Shown here: one piece after another, positions 11,004 to 22,640 of the stretch
How positions within the stretch are numbered: the first letter of the stretch is position 1
Layout: the number at the start of each line of letters is the position of its first letter
Source of the DNA: Lumnitzera littorea
Lineage: Eukaryota; Streptophyta; Magnoliopsida; Myrtales; Combretaceae
Length of the DNA: 64,000 bases
NCBI GenBank assembly: GCA_024138015.1
Contig: JAMXBB010000011.1
Span: 82,457,934-82,521,933 of the forward strand
Direction: 5' to 3'
The notes under the pieces: generated by a model
The model's input: the letters and a program-made list of their open reading frames with translations, nothing else
Databases searched by the model: none
What the model was told of the DNA's origin: nothing
Program-made: the position numbers and the translations under genes

Positions 11004-13369
11004 TTTCCAGATTCACAGAAGTTCTATTATATGATTATTTCAAGGAGCACGATGCACTCGCTAAAATTTTGATGTAATTGATTCTTTTTCGTTGTGGATG
11101 CATATTACAATTAAGATGCAATATTTTTACATGCTTGATATTAAATAACCGTTCAGGATAGTTGTTAATAATACTCTAAAAAAAGAAACCTTTTTAGTAT
11201 TTGTTGTACGAAATAAACAAGTTTATAAAAATATGAAAAGTTGTTTTATTTATTTTCTTAACAGGTGTCCTTAAGAAAAATAATTAGTTTGTTTCAGGGA
11301 TATGGGTAATGTGTGAATTATAACAAAAAGATAAAATGGTAAACCGCAAAGGTTGCACTTCAGGGACGATGACACCATCTATACGGTTTGTAATTTTACA
11401 TCTTAAGTGCCAAGTTGTTAAATTGTACTTCTAATTAAAAGCTAATTGCTATTGTTGCTACCTGACTATTTTTTATCAACAACCATAAACCCAATTATCA
11501 GTAAAAAATAATATGTCGACATATGTGCTTTTGGTTCGATTGATTTGGCATAGAGTGTCTTGTAATTTTTTTTTTTGTTTCATTTTAATATCAACACTTC
11601 AAATTTTACTGATGATGCATATATATATATATATGTGATATGGATGTCCGATTAGGAATTTTGACATTGAAATTATATATGTTGTGTTATTATTTATTTT
11701 TAATGAGGATTAAACAGTTAATGTCTCAAAAAAATGAGATAGAGATGGAAGTAACTAAATTTTTAATCGAGTGTATAATTTGATAACTTAAAATATAAAA
11801 TTATAAAAATGTGAAAAATTTAGTAACAAATACGACATTACCCTCACCCTGTACTTTATGTTCGTCCATGTAGACTGTCCTTTTCTTTCAAAATAAGCAT
11901 TCATACCTTCTCAGCATATAAGATTGTGCATCCAATTCTTATTTTGCAGTTATTCCCTTCACAAATGATATTTTAATAAAAAAAAAAAAAGACTAATAAG
12001 AAATCCAAAATAATAAAAAAATATATGGGAAAAAAAGATAGACACATAAATGAATAAAATACACTTAAAATTGAAAAATCATACTAAAAGATTCAAAATT
12101 AAAAAAAAAAAACTCATATTGAAAAATGGAAAAGATAAAATTTAATGCTAAAAGAATAGGATGATTTGAGGGTTTGATATCTAATTTTTAGTTATTTGCT
12201 TCATTTTCAATTAAGTATTATGTTTTAAATTTTAACATTACTTTTATTTTCCTAATCTTGTGATATTAAATATTACAATTGTAAGGGTACAATGTACATA
12301 CTTTTAAAAGTTTATGGATCTAAACAGTTGTTTCAAAAGAAAAACAACTAAGTTTATATCATGTAAAAATATGATGCCTCTTTGCAGTTCATTGAAATTA
12401 AAATTACTTTTAACTCACCATATAAGAAAATAAAATAACTTTCAATGTTGAATTTTCAGTATCTATTGTAAGATAAAAGTATTTTAGATCTATATTTCTA
12501 AGAAAATCCTTCAAATTGAATATCCAATATATGATTCTCCACATCTCTTCTCTATACCAAAAATAAGTGAAATTTATATATCTAAATATATAAAAAAATT
12601 ATATAGAAAAAATATGTTTTTTTGGAGCCAAAGCTTTTGGATGTATTAATTGATAATTTGCGATATCCCCGGCTTCTTGAGCTATTAAACTTAAGACAAT
12701 CAGAAAATATTCACCGTTATAACTTGAACATTATAACACGACCATAAAAATTAGACGACATTTCTCAAAGCAAAGTTTATAAGAGCTTTATTTTAGCCAA
12801 AATATAATTTACCAACATAGTTTGTTATTTATTGGAATGTAAAATATGAGCTTCAAAATGTGACATAGTATTAAAAATAGTTTATATTGACAAATGTAAT
12901 CAATATTTTTAGTTGAAAACACAGAAAATGAGTAATTAAATAGTAATATATAAGGGTACATTGTTGCAGCATATATATTATAAATTAGAGGATCCAATTG
13001 CAGTATTCTTGTGCATGCAACGTGCATTTTTAGCTCTCTACATACGCATAAACTTATGTATTATCAATATTCACTAGAATTTGTTACAGTTGTACTAATA
13101 ATTAATGAAAATAATAAAAGTTTGTTATATTATTATGGGTTGCTAAAGTAAACGTAAATGTAATATGGGATTACTTGTTGGTTTCATTTCATTTAAGGAC
13201 TAGCCTAGGGAGTGAATAATAATTAATGCAATCATAGTTATGATAGTATAGATAGGCCTATATATTATTACAAAAAACAAAGGTAACATTGATAAATAAA
13301 GAAATGTATAGGCATGCTCCAAACTATCAACAAGTAAACATAGAAGGAAACTAATACAAAATCTAAATA
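11004..13369. other. Gene-free AT-rich stretch downstream of the 135-aa gene
   Basis: Contains an (AT)n microsatellite near 11611-11632, A and T homopolymers, and no convincing coding frame. It presumably includes the 3' UTR and polyadenylation region of the upstream gene. AATAAA-like words are too common here to choose one. Confidence 0.5.
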
Positions 13370-14470
13370 TGGGCTGAGTAAGTAATCTTGTTGTATAGGA
13401 TATTCATCCAAATCTTGCTCAACTAAGTATGTTCTAGATAGGTATTTAAAGTCATAAAACAGGTTTCAGGTAGTAATTTCTTAAAACCTGTACTTATTAG
13501 GTAGAGTATAGATATAAGGTTAAGGTACCATATACCCACCTTGAAACTTGTATTGTAAAGTATATAGGTTTCAAGTTTTAAGGTACCTTATACCTACCAT
13601 ATAATAATAATTAAATAAAATTAATAAATAAAAAGAAATGCCATTTCATTTGTATGGCCTTAAAAAAATAACAAAACGTAACTCATGAAAAACCCTAGAC
13701 TAAACCTAATGTTCTTCTGTCAGTCTCTTCCTCCTTAGTTTTTTTTTTTTTTTTAATTGCATTTTCTTTATACTCTAGCTTTCCGATTTGTTAAGTCCAA
13801 CTCTATTAAAGTTAAGAAAGAAATAATCCGTGTAAAGTTACTTAAATAAGATATGTTATTAACTTTTTTTTAACAATAATTTATTTGTATTAGATTTAAA
13901 AAATATCTCATAATAAATTAATAAACTTTATTCAAGTTAAAATTTAATTGAGATTAGTGTTTATATCTTTTTCTCTATTTCAAGATTATGGTTTGTACTA
14001 AGTTTGGAAAAAATTTAATCGATACGTTAGGATTTATTAATTTTGATGCATGAAAGATCATTATGAATAGTGACTATGAATTGAGATATTGTAATCTATA
14101 ATTTATGGATATTGTTATTGCCAAAATAAGTAAACCCCCAAGATGATTTACAATTATTTATTTAGTATTTAAAGTAGAGACCAATATTTCACTAAATTTG
14201 ATATGTTTATATAATAATAATCAATAAAGAAAATGATCAAAAAGAAAAATAAATGGAAAGGAAATGAAAATAAATAGAAACTAGTCATATTAAAATTTCT
14301 AAGAAAAAAAGATTTATAAGTTTATAATGTATAAGATATAGAGTGATTCTAAATAGTCATAAAGTAGAGTATGAGTAGTAATATTTAAAAACCTATATTT
14401 ACATAATAAAAAACAAATAGAACCTCATATTCTATTTATGTCGTACCCATTCACTCCTACCTAAATGAGC
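13370..14470 (+). repeat. Dispersed repeat R, copy 1
   Basis: An approximately 1.1-kb block whose reverse complement matches 42115-42993 plus 46219-46440. Matching landmarks include AAGATATGTTATTAAC at about 13849 (reverse complement near 42705) and the GTCTCTTCCTCCTTAG segment near 13720. Both ends carry related direct-repeat segments: GGTAGTAATTTCTTAAAACC at about 13470 and AGTAGTAATATTTAAAAACC at about 14374. The ends are also rich in GGTACC/TACCC words. Terminal direct repeats suggest a small LTR-like (TRIM-type) element, but no primer site or clean target duplication was identified. Confidence 0.6.
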
Positions 14471-15884
14471 AAATCACACCGACAGTTTGAATATTGTGAA
14501 CACCTAATTGACTAGGCATGGTGTCAAATGGAGATGTTAATAAGCAAGTTTCCACTAACTTGAGGTTTCATTGGACCAAATGATCGCAAAAATTCAGATT
14601 GAATCATCAATTAATTGCATAAACTAGTGTGAATCACCACCTCTGAGTTTAAGAACTAGACACATACCTAAAGCTAAGGCTAGTTGGCAAATAGAGAAGA
14701 AAAGACCTATGCCTCTATTTGCTTCAATCCAAGGCGAGCCTCAACGTTGGGTGCTTGACCCAACTTTCAAGGTGGAAGGTTTGCAGGGTTTTCTTACAAT
14801 GATGTGAGCTCCTTTATGAACTCTTTTTTCCTTTTTCTTTTTCTTTTTTTTTTTTTCCATCAGAAGTTAAATTTATCATCAGCGAATCTCGTAAAATAAT
14901 TTAAAGCATCAGTAGAAATTTTCATAGAAGAACCTAGGAATAAAGTGAAAAAAATCCTTTAATAAAAAAGTTTTTTTGATACATCAATATGATACTTAAG
15001 AACTTTAAATGGGATACTTGACACTGGAGATGGTCTAATTGGAATAACCAAAACATTCCACAGCTGTAATTCTACAATAAACAGCAATAATACAAATTAA
15101 ATCAACCAGGATGAGTCATCATAATTGATGCATGAACTGTAGACATGTAGCTTAGATATATTGCACGACAATTGGGAAAGATTACAGGGGGTGTTCACTT
15201 TTGTTTTCCACCGAGACAAACAATTAAAACCCCCCACTCCAGACCACATTTCCACGGTTCTCTGAAAAGGAATAAGAGGAAGAGCACCCAAAAGAAAATA
15301 AAAAATATGTCAAATTCAATTTTCGGAAATAATAAGATTGTTTGAAAAATAATTCAAAACCGATTTCTATAGAAGAATACTTCAAAGATACTCAAAGATA
15401 TGAAATAAGTAAGCTTCTTATGGATGGATTCTTAGTTATGAATTACATACTTGTGATTATATGCTTTAATGCTTTTCTACTGTACTGTATCACTTGGATA
15501 CGATTTTGTGAAATCCTCCATATATTACTATTATCTCATTATAGTCTTCACCGATTGATACACTACTTCGCGTTGATTGAGCCTCGCATTCAATCTTGAA
15601 CTATATCGATAAGTAGTTGCGTAGGGCTTCACGTTTGATCACTTACGTCTTTTGCTGGTTTATACGTTAGAATTCAATGCACGTTACTTGCTCTTAATTA
15701 TTGTTTGACAAGTTTATCATAAAGGGTCAAGTGTGTACAAAGCTTTGCTATTACTAATAAAAGCTTTGCTGAGGAGAAATTGAACCCATGTCATGTAGTT
15801 TTATGTGAACTGATGTTGAAATTTTTAAGGATGATAAGAAGGTGTGATATTGAATTTATAATGAAGATTTAAGAAAAATTTATA
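14471..15884. other. Gene-free intergenic stretch
   Basis: A short frame at 15342-15599 (85 aa, hydrophobic C-terminal half) has no motif or composition supporting a real gene. Poly-T runs occur near 14840. Nothing else was recognised. Confidence 0.45.
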
Positions 15885-16090
15885 GTTCCTGTAGGCTATT
15901 TTTGTACCTTGTAAACTCTATAAAATACAAATTTTAAGATTGTTTCAAGATACTACAAAGTAGGTTTTAATACAAAAAATCTAAGAATCAATACGTATAA
16001 GTTATGATACAAGTAGGATCTCATATTTTATTCACTTAAAAAATTGCTACCTAAAACCTATTTTATAGTTGTCAATTACTACGCGAAACG
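15885..16090 (-). repeat. Dispersed repeat R, terminal fragment
   Basis: The reverse complement resembles 13430-13610, the left end of repeat R copy 1. It shares a GGTTTTAGGTAGCAATTTT-type stretch followed by TACTTGTA and GTATTTTATAGAG-like words in the same order. Only the terminal module is present. Confidence 0.5.
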
Positions 16091-16189
16091 TATCCAATTG
16101 AATAAAGTATGGTACATGCTCTATATAATGGGGTTACTTCCTCATCCTTATATTTTATATGCCTTTATTAATTAGTTTTATAAAAAGCT

Positions 16190-17340
16190 GAAAGCATTTC
16201 TATATTTCAATTTGTCATATTTGTTCATTAGAAACTATGATTGTTAAAAATAGAAATGAAAATGAAAAATTAGATAGTACAAAATATTAATAAAATATAT
16301 TTTGAAAAGAAAAATTGTAGCTTTTTGAAAAATAAAAACATCTATTTTCATTGATAAATAAAAAATTGATTTTTTATAAAAGATTTAGATCTATCATTTT
16401 TCAAATTAATAAGGCGCTATAATTTTCATAATAAAAAAGCTAATCTTCTTTGAGAAAATGAAAATTTGGTACTTTAAGAAAATTAAAATTTGGCACTTGT
16501 CAAATTAATAAGAATTGCAATTTTTGCAATAGGACAAAATTGATTTTTTAAGGAACTATATTCCAAAACATTGAGAAATATTCAAGATTTGTATTCTTAA
16601 GGAAATTTAAATATTTTCCTATAGAAAAAATATTAAATCATTTTTAAATGAATAATAGATACTTTTCAAAAAATTGAAAAATATATAAGTCTCAAGAAAG
16701 TTAAAAAGACTTTTCATAAAAACTATAACATATTTCTTAATAATTAATGACTTTTAAGAGAACTAAAATCATAACTTTTTGAAAATTAAAAATTTTATCT
16801 TTTAGAAAATTAATATTGCAGTTCAAAAAATAATTATCTTATTAACAAAATATTAGATGGCTTTTGATAAAATAAATCATAATCTGGAACTTCTTTTTTA
16901 GAAATTAAGATAATTAAATTGGCTTATTTCTAAATTTTCAAAATTACTAATTTTTTGAAAATTGAAATTTTTTTTTAATATCTATACAAATTATTTAAAT
17001 TAATTACTAAAATCGACTATTCTAACAATTTTGAAAATCAAACCGAATTTTACTATTTTCTAATTGATTCTTTTTTTTTTTGTGAAAAATTGTGATATAA
17101 TTTTTTAAAGAATGGAAATTACTGTTATTCTTAACGTACTAAAATTAAAAGTTTACGAAATTAGATGCGTTTTTGGTGACAAATCTAAAATATATTCTTT
17201 TTATTAGGTGTTTCTTTGAAAAGTAAAACTTCGGACTCTGAAAATAGAAAATGATTAACCCAAAAATTATTCTTTTTCTAGGAAAGAAGAGATATTTATT
17301 TTTTTCAAAAAATAAAGTAAATTATTATAAAAAAGAAGAA
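16190..17340. repeat. Highly AT-rich degenerate low-complexity tract
   Basis: About 1.1 kb built largely from recurring TTTTTGAAAATTAAAA-like and TTTTCAAAAAAT-like words on both strands. No fixed period could be defined by eye, and no coding frame is present. Confidence 0.5.
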
Positions 17341-17352
17341 GAAGAAGAAGAG
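17334..17352. repeat. (GAA)n microsatellite
   Basis: Uninterrupted AAG/GAA triplets on the plus strand. A (CTT)n followed by poly-T lies at about 17755-17800. Confidence 0.9.
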
Positions 17353-17754
17353 ATAGTGATTGCAGAGCTTCTTTTGAACTAGGAAAGGCTCGACTAAAAG
17401 GGTAAGTTTTCCTCTAGAACGAGAATTGGGGACTTCTCAAGGTCTATCAATATTTCATCGACCAAAATTAACTGAACCCTAATAATTTCTTATCGCATCG
17501 TTCTTCCATTCAAGGTCAATCATGATCTCTTACACTGCAATATTTGTTTATTAGAATATAATAATTGGTCAAATAAGTGGTGATGGTGAACTTTTTTGAA
17601 TCACATTTTGGTTACTTGCGTGCTTGTTTTGGTCTTTATAGTAGAATACTCATGGGCCATAGTTTGTAATAGTGTAAGGGTTATCGTCATACGGATAACA
17701 CTCCGACCTATACATGTTATGAGCATTTCCTAAACGATGCACTCAGGTTTTTGT

Positions 17755-17800
17755 CTTCTTCTTCTTCTTCTTCTTCTTTTTTTTTTTTTTTTTTTTTTCC
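17755..17800. repeat. (CTT)n followed by poly-T
   Basis: Uninterrupted CTT triplets pass directly into a T homopolymer of about 20 bases. Confidence 0.9.
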
Positions 17801-18249
17801 CTGTTGTGTCATACCATCTAAACTTGAGAAACGGAGGTCCACTTTGGATGTAGTTTATTTGAATTACTTTTGACGACGACCCAAATTCGATGAGGAGCAT
17901 GGGCCTATTTGCAACAGAACAATTTTAGACTTGAATATGGGTAATGGGCTCCATGTAAGGGCCTAGAAGTCATCAGATATCTATGCCGTGTTCAAAGATT
18001 TGATTGCATGATCAGTGCGTCAACATGTATGGTTAAACTTAATTATTGCTATAGGCAAAACAATGCATGTATGTTACATTTATTCTATTTCTAAACCACA
18101 TGTAAAACTGCACAATAAGAAATGGATATATGCCACTAACATTACATATCTACATTTATTACTCATCTCCCCTACAATTTAGTGGTAGGGAAAAAAACTG
18201 AACAAAATCGTAAATCAACCTGAACATACCATATTTATCGTTCTTTTAG

Positions 18250-18525
18250 AGTAAATTACAGCAACACCACTAGAAGCTTTCGAAATTGCAATGATGTTTC
18301 CGATATTTTCAATTGTAAAGTTGCACCGTCTTGTATATATTAGGCCTTCCTTTGATGAAAATTAATAGGTTTTGTCTATGCAATTGTCTCATATAGTGAT
18401 GTTTATGTAAATTTAAATAAAAAAAAAAAACCTTTTTAAGGGATATGATATTATATAATGGGGGGTATAGATGTACAATAAAGAAAAATGGGGTTGTTAT
18501 TCAAGGGTAATCAATGCAATTTACT
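18250..18525. mobile_element. MITE-like element with AGTAAATTRCA inverted ends
   Basis: AGTAAATTACA at 18250-18260 faces TGCAATTTACT at 18515-18525, an 11-bp inverted repeat with one mismatch enclosing about 276 bp of non-coding sequence. A similar end (GTAAATTACAGCCACACCAC) occurs at about 41814, so the sequence is dispersed. The superfamily is not assigned because the flanking target duplication is unclear. Confidence 0.5.
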
Positions 18526-21500
18526 ACCAATCAAATATTTATAGTTGGTTGGAAGAGGAAAACCAAATCAAACAAAAAAAAAAAAATTGAATCATATAAT
18601 AGATGCAACAAACAATACCCCTAAACACAACTTCCAATTATATATCTTAACTATCGATTGGATGAGATCCTTTTGTATTTCTTTTTGGTGATAAATAACA
18701 TTCTTACTCGATGGTTAGAGTATAACACAAGTGGTTCACATAAATAATTTCTTCACCTTTTGAAGCCCAACACAAATGCTAATATCAGTATGTAAAAACA
18801 AAATCAATATCTAAAGTCATCTTATCTTAGCTATCATCTATGTTTCAATTCTCTACCTTTATACATAGTTGCATTTCAACCTACAACTATATCCTATTGA
18901 GTATTGATGGCTACGCTTTGAATTTTCTTACCACTATTAGCTATAATTCCAATGTATCAATGATCTATTTATAAACCAACTCCTAAATACAATCCATTTT
19001 ATCTTGGATATTCAGTCTACAATAAGTGACAAATACTTAGTTCATGATCGACCTATCTTGAATAGCTATAGGCCTTATTATCCACTACAAGCACTACAAT
19101 ACGATTTTCTTAGGATTCAATGGTAGTTAGATTGATCACCTAATTCTACGAGCATAACCAACCAAAGGTAAAACTTATACTTATTTGGAAGTTGCTTGTC
19201 GCAAAATTGTGCTCTTTAAAGATATTATAAAATCTCATAGTTAGTTATTCCATATGAATTGTGAGAAATTATGGTACTAATTTATTAAATCATAGTGATG
19301 AATATTTTATCAATATCTAGTTGCAACTTTGGACCAAATGCTTAATTGGCTCGTTTATATTGTTTGCTTGGTTTATTCACTTCTTTTAGCTTAAGGCGTT
19401 ATATAAATCCTAAAATTACAAATTGATATATCAAAATTTAACAATAGTTGAAAAGATAATTAAATTAATTTAAACTTAATTTGACTTGATTTTTAAGGTT
19501 CTAGGTTGAATGTAGCTAAAGTATAAACCTCAAGAATAAATTGAAGAAGCTAAAATTGAATGAAACATGGACTCATTGAAAAGAATGGGCTAGTGGTTAG
19601 ATGGACAATGGGCCAATCAAATGGGCTCTTATGTTCAATTGAATTACTAGTCCAGTCGACCAAATAAGGCCCATGTTTTTCAATTGGTTTTTCCTTATTT
19701 TCTAAAATTTGCCTCTAGTTCATGTAAATTGGTAGTTAGGGTTCGAAATAGCATCCTAGAGGTAGCTTTCAAATGATTTGAGGGCCTTAGTAAATAGTAG
19801 AATTTTCTTAGCTCATTTAAAACTTAAATCATTAAAGCATATTATAGGTGCTCTAAATTTCTATTCCAAAAGAATTATTTCATTCAAAATCATTATTGAT
19901 GGTAATTTTTATTAGAGTTACAAATTTTATGTTTTGATAATTTTTTTTTATTGGTTCATTTAAAATCTTGCAACATGCTTTTCTAGGTCACAACCTTCCC
20001 TAAAGGTTTTATTTGGTTAAGAAACTAGCCTTGAGTTCCTATATGTTGATTAGAAAAAAAGCCTTAATTAATCTTAATTTTACACACACATAGGTTAGGG
20101 TTTGATTTGGAGTTTGGTTTTACGTTTTTTGGTGAAAGTTCCACTATCATAATGGGGTTAAGGTTCGGCTTATCTCATAATCTGGTTGATATTTAATATT
20201 ATTACCTTTTTACATTTACTCACCTCCTCAAATGTTACCTAGTATATTGAACTCCAAATTATATAGTAAACTAAAATTTCTATATTACCACTTATATGCT
20301 TATTGCAAAATTCAATTTTTTTTTTTTTTTACATGCATACACAATTGATTTGATCAAATAATAATAGCACTGCTATTTGAGGATTCAATAAATCATTTGA
20401 CATGTTTTTGATATATATTTTCCCTTCTTACTTCTACTTTAGAACTGTTCTAGCAGCTGATTCGGACTAAAAGTTATGGAAAAACCTACTTTATTATGAG
20501 TTGCATATCAAATTGTGGGATGTGAGACTGAAGAGGTCGATTCCTTTGTTTACTAAATCTTCTACCTGTAACTTTCAAAGGATGGACGAAAAAATTAGCG
20601 GAATTAGTGGAAGTTTTATTTTGATAAGAATTGAAAAAATGTTGGTAGCTTAAATAGAAGAAAAAAAAGAGCTTAAAAACTAGAATAAAGAAAGAAGTAA
20701 ATATTGAAAATAACGTGTATTTTTACTTTTTCCATTTTTCTATTCGTTTTATTTTCTGATCCACTGATGCCCTATGAAGCTTTCGTTGTCACCATATAAG
20801 AGTACACTAAGATCATAAAATTGCTAGAGGTTGAAACGATCAGAGTCATAGGACAAAAAGCAGTCAAAGTGGCAAAAGTGTGTCACTGGCTAGTGAACGT
20901 AAAACAAACACTAGAAGCTGAAACTGCATGAGCCCTAGAAATGAAAATTTTGGTTGTGCAACTGCATGCCTCTAGTAATTTTTCAATCACAGTTGAAACT
21001 CGATTCGATGCATACATTATATTTTCACAAGGATTTGTAAAAAGAAATATACCATACCGATTGCTTAAACATCGATTAGATGTTGTATATAGAGCCGTGT
21101 AGGTTTTTCTACTATGTTTACGTTGAAGTATATACCAATACCGGCACCGGCATATGTATACTAGCTCCTTCATTTGGGTATATTGATCAAAAGCTCGAGT
21201 GTAGTGTGCTCATGAGCAAGCGTTGGTAATCCTGCCATGATGAGTGTAAAAATTGCATGCTTTGCGTCCTTATGTATTTGCATGCTAGAATATAGCCTGC
21301 CCGCATACTTGCATAGTTTTTCTTTTCGAATGCTGTTTATGTACCATCAATTTATTTGGGTACTGTCCCTTCCCTTTTCAAATGGACTTAGTTATTCATA
21401 CAAATTATGTTCAATATTTCCAGCTTATCTCGCGGATATTATCTTCCATTGCATAAAAAAATGCAGAAAATGACTTTCGAAATTCGTGAATTAGTTAAAA

Positions 21501-21778
21501 AATACAAATAAAAGAATGAAGAAATTAGTATATTCAAATTTAGCACCTTAATATTAATGAGAAATTATATTACAAAGGAGCAGTGAAGTGAAAAACATTA
21601 AAACAATAACAAAGAAGAATTAGCAAAATTCAAACTTTATTAATTTCTATAGTGTTTAATGGTTAATAATTTATAATTATCAAGTTAATCATTTGATTCT
21701 TTCATAATTTGCTCGCATTTAATATTTCATATTATTTATACATATATTGGATCTCTATTATTTACACATACTTTTCCT
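18526..21778. other. Gene-free intergenic stretch
   Basis: Frames at 20883-21173 (minus) and 21237-21473 (plus) are open but have no recognisable motif, and their amino-acid composition is Cys/Tyr/Ser-rich and random-looking. No transposon ends or RNA genes were identified. Confidence 0.4.
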
Positions 21779-21784
21779 CCTCAG

Positions 21785-22640
21785 CTGCACGAGGGAGTTA
21801 CAATCCATATAGCGCAACTCGGCATCCGACCCTTAAGAGATTTCTTTTGATCACTTGCGAAGAGTAAGCCAAAAACCTTGACCAACTTTTAAAGCAAAGC
21901 TTAAAAGTACACCGACCAAGAAGACAACATTCGTACTAAACGCAGTGCCGATTGAGAAAGGTTAGGCGGAAAGCAGGACAAAGAAAAATTGCCCATGAAT
22001 GATTGCCTCGGTAGTAGGATGTCGAGTAGACTAAAGAAGGAGAGCTCTAAAAAGAAGAAGCACTGAGCCAAGTTTGACCTACTCCCCCCTCCTACTTACA
22101 CCTAGTACACACCCTTGAATAAACCCATTACTCAAGTCTATTTCAAAGTGAAGCACCAGAATTTGCTCCAAAGGCTACCCAAGATGTAAGACAACCCTAG
22201 CCGTCGGAACTCTAACAAGTATTAGCAGTTCTATGATAACCATGGCCACACCATCGACGAGTGCTTCCAATTGAAGAACGCCCTCAAATATGCCATCTCG
22301 CATTGTTTCTTCAATGAATATGTGGCCCATTGAAGGAACAACGACTGTTCTAATGATGATAGAGATAAGGCACTTCGGAGGTGATGGATTGAGAATGCCC
22401 ATGCCAAGTAGAACAATGACCACTGCAATGACCGTGCACCTAATGATATCATTAAGGTAATCATTGAGAAGCTGTACCTTCGGAGCCGGCCAAGCACTAA
22501 CAGCTCGATTAATGCCCCGTCAAAGGTACTGGCCATAAGGGAGAACAGACAGAAGCTAGACACTTCCATCTCCTTCTCTGACAAAGAACTAGAAAAGGTC
22601 GATACACCCCATCAAGACGCCTTAGTGATAGGGGCAAAGA
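21785..22640 (+). pseudogene. B1 gag remnant
   Basis: Homologous to B2 gag from about 48615 onward. The zinc-knuckle region (about 22215-22290) reads FYDNHGHTIDECFQLKNAL, the H-rich Tat-type knuckle. The first Cys codon position is a stop and one His is Tyr, so it cannot bind metal normally. The N-terminal capsid part is absent because the element is truncated here. Confidence 0.75.

Noticed and set aside
15342..15599. 85-aa plus-strand frame
   Set aside because: No recognisable domain and no supporting promoter, splice or codon signal.
20883..21473. Two frames of 96 and 78 aa on opposite strands
   Set aside because: Composition looks random (Cys/Tyr/Ser-rich) and no motif was recognised.
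22175..22584. Minus-strand frames of 82 and 117 aa opposite B1 gag
   Set aside because: Shadows of the retrotransposon coding strand; no counterpart in B2, unlike the true antisense gene.
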